A DNA stretch of 9,344 bases from NCBI GenBank assembly GCA_045588325.1, contig JAZNEA010000084.1, forward strand, positions 1 to 9,344. The letters run 5' to 3'. The position numbers were made by a program, and so were the translations under genes. The stretch's first letter is position 1, and every line of letters starts with the position of its first letter. This DNA is from RGIG7378 sp045588325 (GTDB lineage Bacteria; Bacillota; Clostridia; RGIG7378). Under the pieces are notes generated by a model that saw only the letters and a list, made by a program, of their open reading frames with translations, made no database searches and was not told the origin of the DNA. Shown piece after piece: positions 6,508 to 9,344 of this stretch.

Positions 6508-7815
6508 ATGGAAGCTATTTTGAGTATTGGCGTCGCCCTTCTGGCCGGACTCCTTATGTCCCGACCCATGAAGAAGTTGCAGCTCCCTGCTGTAACCGGA
6601 TATCTTATTGCAGGTGTCCTCATTGGACCTTTCTGCCTGGGCAGGTTGAACATCCCCGGACTGGGATTTACCTCCTTTGAGGCCGTCGAGAGCCTGGACC
6701 TGATCCAGAACATTGCTCTTGGCTTTATTGCCTTCTCTATCGGCAACGAATTCAGACTGTCCTCCCTCAAGAAGACTGGTAAGCAGGCCACTATTATCGG
6801 AATCGCACAGGCCATCATCACCGCTTTGTTGGTAGACGCTGTGCTCATAGGCCTTCACTTCCTGATGCCCCATGTTTTGACTCTGCCTGTTGCCATCACC
6901 TTGGGTGCTATTGCCACTGCCACCGCTCCTGCAACAACACTCATGGTTGTTCGCCAGTACAAGGCCAAGGGCGAATTGACTGATTTCCTGCTTCCCATCG
7001 TTGCCCTTGATGATGCTGTTGGACTTATTGTATTTGCCGTTTCTCTGGGAATCGCCCGCACATTGCAAAGTGGCACTGTGGACCTGATTAATATCCTGGT
7101 TAACCCCATTTTGGAAATTGTGCTCTCCCTGCTTTTGGGCGCCATCTTGGGCATCATCCTCACCTGGGTTGAGAGATTCTTTAACTCCGGTAGTAAGCGT
7201 CAGTCATTGTGTGTATGCTTCGTTTTCCTGACCGCAGGACTGTCTATGCTGGATTTTCATGTTGGCTCGATACATATTAGCTTCTCAGCTCTCCTGGTCT
7301 GCATGATGCTGGGCTCCGTATTCTGCAACCTCTGCGACTTCTCCGAGGAGCTCATGGAGAGGACAGACAAGTGGACTGCACCTCTGTTCATCCTGTTCTT
7401 TGTTGCCAGCGGCGCATCACTGCACCTGGACGTATTTGCCAACAAGTTTGCCGTAATTATTGGCACAACATTCATCATCGTTCGTGCCATTGGTAAGTAT
7501 GTTGGAGCATACTGGAGCGCACAGGCCGTTCACTGTAGCGAAAAGGTTGTTAAGAACCTGGGTCTTACATTGCTACCGCAGGCCGGTGTTGCCCTCGGAA
7601 TGTCACTCAACGCAATGGTGCTGGGCGATGTAGAGGGTGGTCTTGTCAGAAACATCGTACTCTTTGCAGTTCTCATTTACGAGTTGGTATGCCCTGTAAT
7701 TGCCAAGAAGGCTCTGACCAATGCAGGTGACATTGTTGCCCCTGCTCCTAAGCCACGCGTAGTACGCACCAAGGTCTTGCAGGCCGCCAAGAAAAAGACC
7801 GAGAATGTTGGTTAA
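6508..7815 (+). CDS. Cation/proton antiporter, CPA2 family
   Basis: A 435-residue polytopic inner-membrane protein, probably exchanging Na+ or K+ for protons. Hydrophobic segments alternate with short loops from residue 2 to about 400, consistent with 11-13 helices. Family signatures are the N-terminal LPAVTGYLIAGVLIGP (26-41), the unwound-helix motif TATAPATT (137-144) followed by a charged RQYKAKGE loop, and the D168-D169 pair in ALDDAVGL, which in this superfamily is typical of electrogenic antiporters. The last 40 or so residues form a basic, soluble tail (many Lys and Arg), much shorter than a regulatory RCK/TrkA-N domain, so this is not a full-length Kef-type channel. The ATG at 6508 has AAAGGA upstream. 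It is transcribed alone, divergent from the carboxypeptidase gene and convergent with the B6 operon, with its own promoter and terminator. The transported cation cannot be determined here. Confidence 0.9.
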   Translation: MEAILSIGVALLAGLLMSRPMKKLQLPAVTGYLIAGVLIGPFCLGRLNIPGLGFTSFEAVESLDLIQNIALGFIAFSIGNEFRLSSLKKTGKQATIIGIAQAIITALLVDAVLIGLHFLMPHVLTLPVAITLGAIATATAPATTLMVVRQYKAKGELTDFLLPIVALDDAVGLIVFAVSLGIARTLQSGTVDLINILVNPILEIVLSLLLGAILGIILTWVERFFNSGSKRQSLCVCFVFLTAGLSMLDFHVGSIHISFSALLVCMMLGSVFCNLCDFSEELMERTDKWTAPLFILFFVASGASLHLDVFANKFAVIIGTTFIIVRAIGKYVGAYWSAQAVHCSEKVVKNLGLTLLPQAGVALGMSLNAMVLGDVEGGLVRNIVLFAVLIYELVCPVIAKKALTNAGDIVAPAPKPRVVRTKVLQAAKKKTENVG

Positions 7816-7829
7816 TCCACAAAAACAAT

Positions 7830-7866
7830 ATAGCCACGACAGAACAACCTGCCGTGGCTATTTTTT
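7830..7866 (+). terminator. Strong intrinsic terminator, probably two-way
   Basis: ATAGCCACG (7830-7838) pairs perfectly with CGTGGCTAT (7853-7861). Inside, CAG pairs with CTG after a single A-C mismatch, closing a 6-base loop. A run of six T residues (7861-7866) follows, making a textbook terminator for the antiporter gene. On the minus strand the same stem is followed by TATTGTTTTTG (7819-7829), so it probably also terminates the radical SAM operon, whose last stop codon is at 7893. Confidence 0.93.
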
Positions 7867-7892
7867 GTCATCCGTTTTGTTTTAACTGACTA

Positions 7893-8498
7893 TCAACTTT
7901 CGTAGGGGCGAACTCTGAACTTTGCTCCCACAGATTCGCATATCTTGCGGCTGGCCTCCTGCTCCTCCGGCGTGGTGACCACATCTACCACCGACATCAC
8001 AACATTGGGCACGTATTTTGTGCAGTCCTCTGCAAACTTGAGCATAGCATCATAAGAGTCTATGCCAAACTTTGGACGAACAGCCTTGAGATAATCCTCC
8101 TTGTTGGTGGCATTAAGGCTGATGGAGACGGTGTCAATAAGTCCCTCCAACTTGTGGGCTGTGGGCTGGTTCCAAATCAGATCTGCAAGGCCGTTTGTGT
8201 TAATACGGGTTTTGAAGTCTCCCTTTGACTTAATGTATGCAGCTATCTTTAGCAGATCATCCAGTCGCTCTGTGGGTTCGCCATAGCCACAAAAGACAAT
8301 CTCGTCGTACTTTTCCAAATCCCATGTGTCGATGCTGTCACAAACCTCCTGTACAGTTGGCTCCCGATCCAGCCACAAAGAATCCGAGTTAAACACATAG
8401 TCCTTATTGTGTCTCAGACAAAACGTGCAGGCACAGGGGCAACGATTAGTCATATTTACGTAAATTGCTGTATTACCTGTATACGTAATGGTCATCAT
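7893..8498 (-). CDS. Radical SAM protein, TatD-associated type
   Basis: A small radical S-adenosylmethionine protein of 201 residues. The 4Fe-4S binding cysteines are C20, C24 and C27 in the canonical Cx3Cx2C spacing, with an extra C22 between them. GYGEPT (71-76) is the SAM-binding GGEP-type motif, and RINTNG (98-103) fits the following strand. No extra C-terminal cluster domain (SPASM or similar) is present. The short length, the start ITYTGNTAIYVNMTNRC and overall pattern resemble the family described as radical SAM protein, TatD family-associated, from memory; no TatD gene is visible here. The start ATG overlaps the stop of the upstream S component gene (ATGA), with GGAGGG about 6 bases before it; a second ATG follows immediately. 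The reaction is unknown. Termination is likely at the shared hairpin 7830-7861. Confidence 0.88.
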   Translation of the reverse strand: MMTITYTGNTAIYVNMTNRCPCACTFCLRHNKDYVFNSDSLWLDREPTVQEVCDSIDTWDLEKYDEIVFCGYGEPTERLDDLLKIAAYIKSKGDFKTRINTNGLADLIWNQPTAHKLEGLIDTVSISLNATNKEDYLKAVRPKFGIDSYDAMLKFAEDCTKYVPNVVMSVVDVVTTPEEQEASRKICESVGAKFRVRPYES

Positions 8499-9007
8499 AA
8501 TTGCTTCCCTCCATTTATCTTCTGCTTAAATCCCATTTTATCAATAGCCATTCCCAGTACAACAAACAGGATGGCACTAGCCACCGATTGAGTAATTGAA
8601 CTGGGTATTCCCTCAAGCGCCACTAAAAAACTGCCAGTTATCAAGGCCTCATACAGGTAGTATCCGCCGGCGCATATTAGGGTCGCCGGCACCATAGCCC
8701 AGAGGTTACGCCTGCTGATAACGGTCCTGTCTCTGCTGGAAAAAACCAGCACAGTAACAGCCTTGATTATCACAGATCCAGGTGCCCAGATGGCATATCC
8801 CGTAAGACAGTCTGCCAGCAATGCTCCGCCGCCACCTACAAACATGGCATAGGGCCATGGCAACAAACAGGCGGCCAAATATATAAGGCCATCTCCCACA
8901 TGGACATATCCATTGTACGTGGGAATATGGAGATAGGCGGTAACTACGAATACCAATGCTGTGAAAATGCCCGCAAAGCACATAAGCTTTATCTTTTGGC
9001 CTTTCAT
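8495..9007 (-). CDS. ECF transporter S component, probable vitamin B6 uptake
   Basis: A 170-residue hydrophobic protein with about five or six membrane segments, the size expected for the substrate-binding S component of an energy-coupling factor transporter. Typical features are a short basic N-terminus (KGQKIK), a first helix with small residues at four-residue spacing (G13 and A17) that could dock to EcfT, and the GYVHVGDGLIYLAA segment followed by a glycine-rich GGGGALLAD stretch. It needs shared EcfA/EcfA'/EcfT subunits, which are not in the window. The substrate is inferred from its neighbour: it follows pyridoxamine kinase by 12 bases, with an AGGAGAG ribosome site in that gap, so pyridoxine or another B6 vitamer is likely. 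The substrate call is an inference; the ECF family call is firmer. Its stop codon overlaps the radical SAM start by 4 bases. Confidence 0.85.
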   Translation of the reverse strand: MKGQKIKLMCFAGIFTALVFVVTAYLHIPTYNGYVHVGDGLIYLAACLLPWPYAMFVGGGGALLADCLTGYAIWAPGSVIIKAVTVLVFSSRDRTVISRRNLWAMVPATLICAGGYYLYEALITGSFLVALEGIPSSITQSVASAILFVVLGMAIDKMGFKQKINGGKQL

Positions 9008-9019
9008 GATACTCTCCTC

Positions 9020-9344
9020 TCAAATTTCTGTCAAAAACTCCTCAAAGCAAATGCCATCCTGCTCCGGCAGCTCCAACTCCACCGTGCGGCGCAAAGCCTT
9101 GGCAATAAATGCGGATGCGTGCCTAACCGAGTCAATAAAGTCCGCTCCGTTGACGGCATCTGCAGCAACAATGGCAGAGAACACATCCCCCGTCCCCGAA
9201 CGACAGGGACCCACCTTGTGCTCACGGAGGGTTTGGGGTTGTTTGCCTGCCTCAAAGACAAAATTATCCAGATCGTCACCTCGCTCTATACCAGAGATAA
9301 CTATTTTTCTGGGGCCCATCTGACTTAGTATGTGGCACAATTCT
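9020..9344 (-). CDS. pdxY: Pyridoxamine/pyridoxal kinase (5' end off window)
   Basis: The C-terminal 107 residues of a PfkB-like pyridoxal kinase (PdxY/PdxK type), which uses ATP to phosphorylate pyridoxal, pyridoxamine or pyridoxine on the way to PLP. The diagnostic block is RSGTGDVFSA (visible residues 48-57): the GTGD anion hole with its catalytic Asp and the following helix start. Before it, a GPRKIVISGIERGDD strand and loop, and after it VNGADF, SVRHASAFIAK and a closing ELPEQDGICFEEFL, all fit the pyridoxamine kinase C-terminus better than sugar kinases or ThiD. The N-terminal part and promoter lie outside the window. It is the first visible gene of a three-gene minus-strand operon. The symbol is tentative; the enzyme class is well supported. 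Confidence 0.88.
   Translation of the reverse strand, partial: ELCHILSQMGPRKIVISGIERGDDLDNFVFEAGKQPQTLREHKVGPCRSGTGDVFSAIVAADAVNGADFIDSVRHASAFIAKALRRTVELELPEQDGICFEEFLTEI

Noticed and set aside
6427..7068. 213-codon open frame on the minus strand
   Set aside because: It is antisense to the antiporter gene, polar and glutamine/asparagine-rich, a usual shadow of a membrane-protein gene.
6508..7815. Full Kef-type potassium efflux system
   Set aside because: There is no RCK/TrkA-N nucleotide-binding domain after the membrane part and no ancillary flavoprotein next to it; the flavin reductase at 1-461 is far away and on the other strand.

Overview
The window looks like chromosomal DNA from an anaerobic Firmicute, most likely class Clostridia and plausibly a Lachnospiraceae relative. 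The reasons are the gene families present (three M42 metallopeptidases in a row, a DacF-like carboxypeptidase, an ECF vitamin transporter S component beside a pyridoxamine kinase, a TatD-associated type radical SAM protein), strong Gram-positive Shine-Dalgarno sites, and extended -10 promoters. This placement comes from gene content and recall, not from a search. There is no sign of phage, transposase, integrase, CRISPR array or RNA gene; the ORFs are intact apart from two genes cut by the window edges.

Layout, left to right. A flavin reductase family gene runs off the left edge on the minus strand (1-461). It is separated from the next gene by an unusual intergenic element of 7-base repeats arranged as an inverted repeat (501-628). 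Next is a compact minus-strand operon, transcribed from about 4980 down to 623: three paralogous M42 aminopeptidases (4960-3893, 3902-2883, 2868-1855) and alanine racemase (1840-623). The peptidase and racemase genes overlap or are separated by 14 bases. A good promoter (4986-5014) lies ahead of the first gene, which starts with GTG. Upstream, also on minus, is a secreted D-Ala-D-Ala carboxypeptidase (6359-5121) that ends in a hairpin terminator.

From the divergent region 6360-6507 a plus-strand promoter drives a CPA2-type cation/proton antiporter (6508-7815), which ends at a strong, probably two-way terminator (7830-7866). Facing it is a second minus-strand operon that enters from the right edge: pyridoxamine kinase (partial), an ECF S component, and a small radical SAM protein whose start codon overlaps the stop codon of the S component.

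How the genes may work together: the left block has a peptide and D-alanine theme. The carboxypeptidase trims terminal D-Ala from the cell wall, the M42 enzymes release amino acids from peptides in the cytoplasm, and Alr interconverts L- and D-Ala. The right block looks like vitamin B6 uptake and phosphorylation, with a radical SAM enzyme of unknown role coupled to it. The clearest candidates for something not well described are the heptad inverted-repeat element after alr, the three-paralogue M42 operon as a possible mixed TET-like peptidase complex, and the translational coupling of the radical SAM protein to the B6 genes. None of these is a wholly new system that can be demonstrated from sequence alone.
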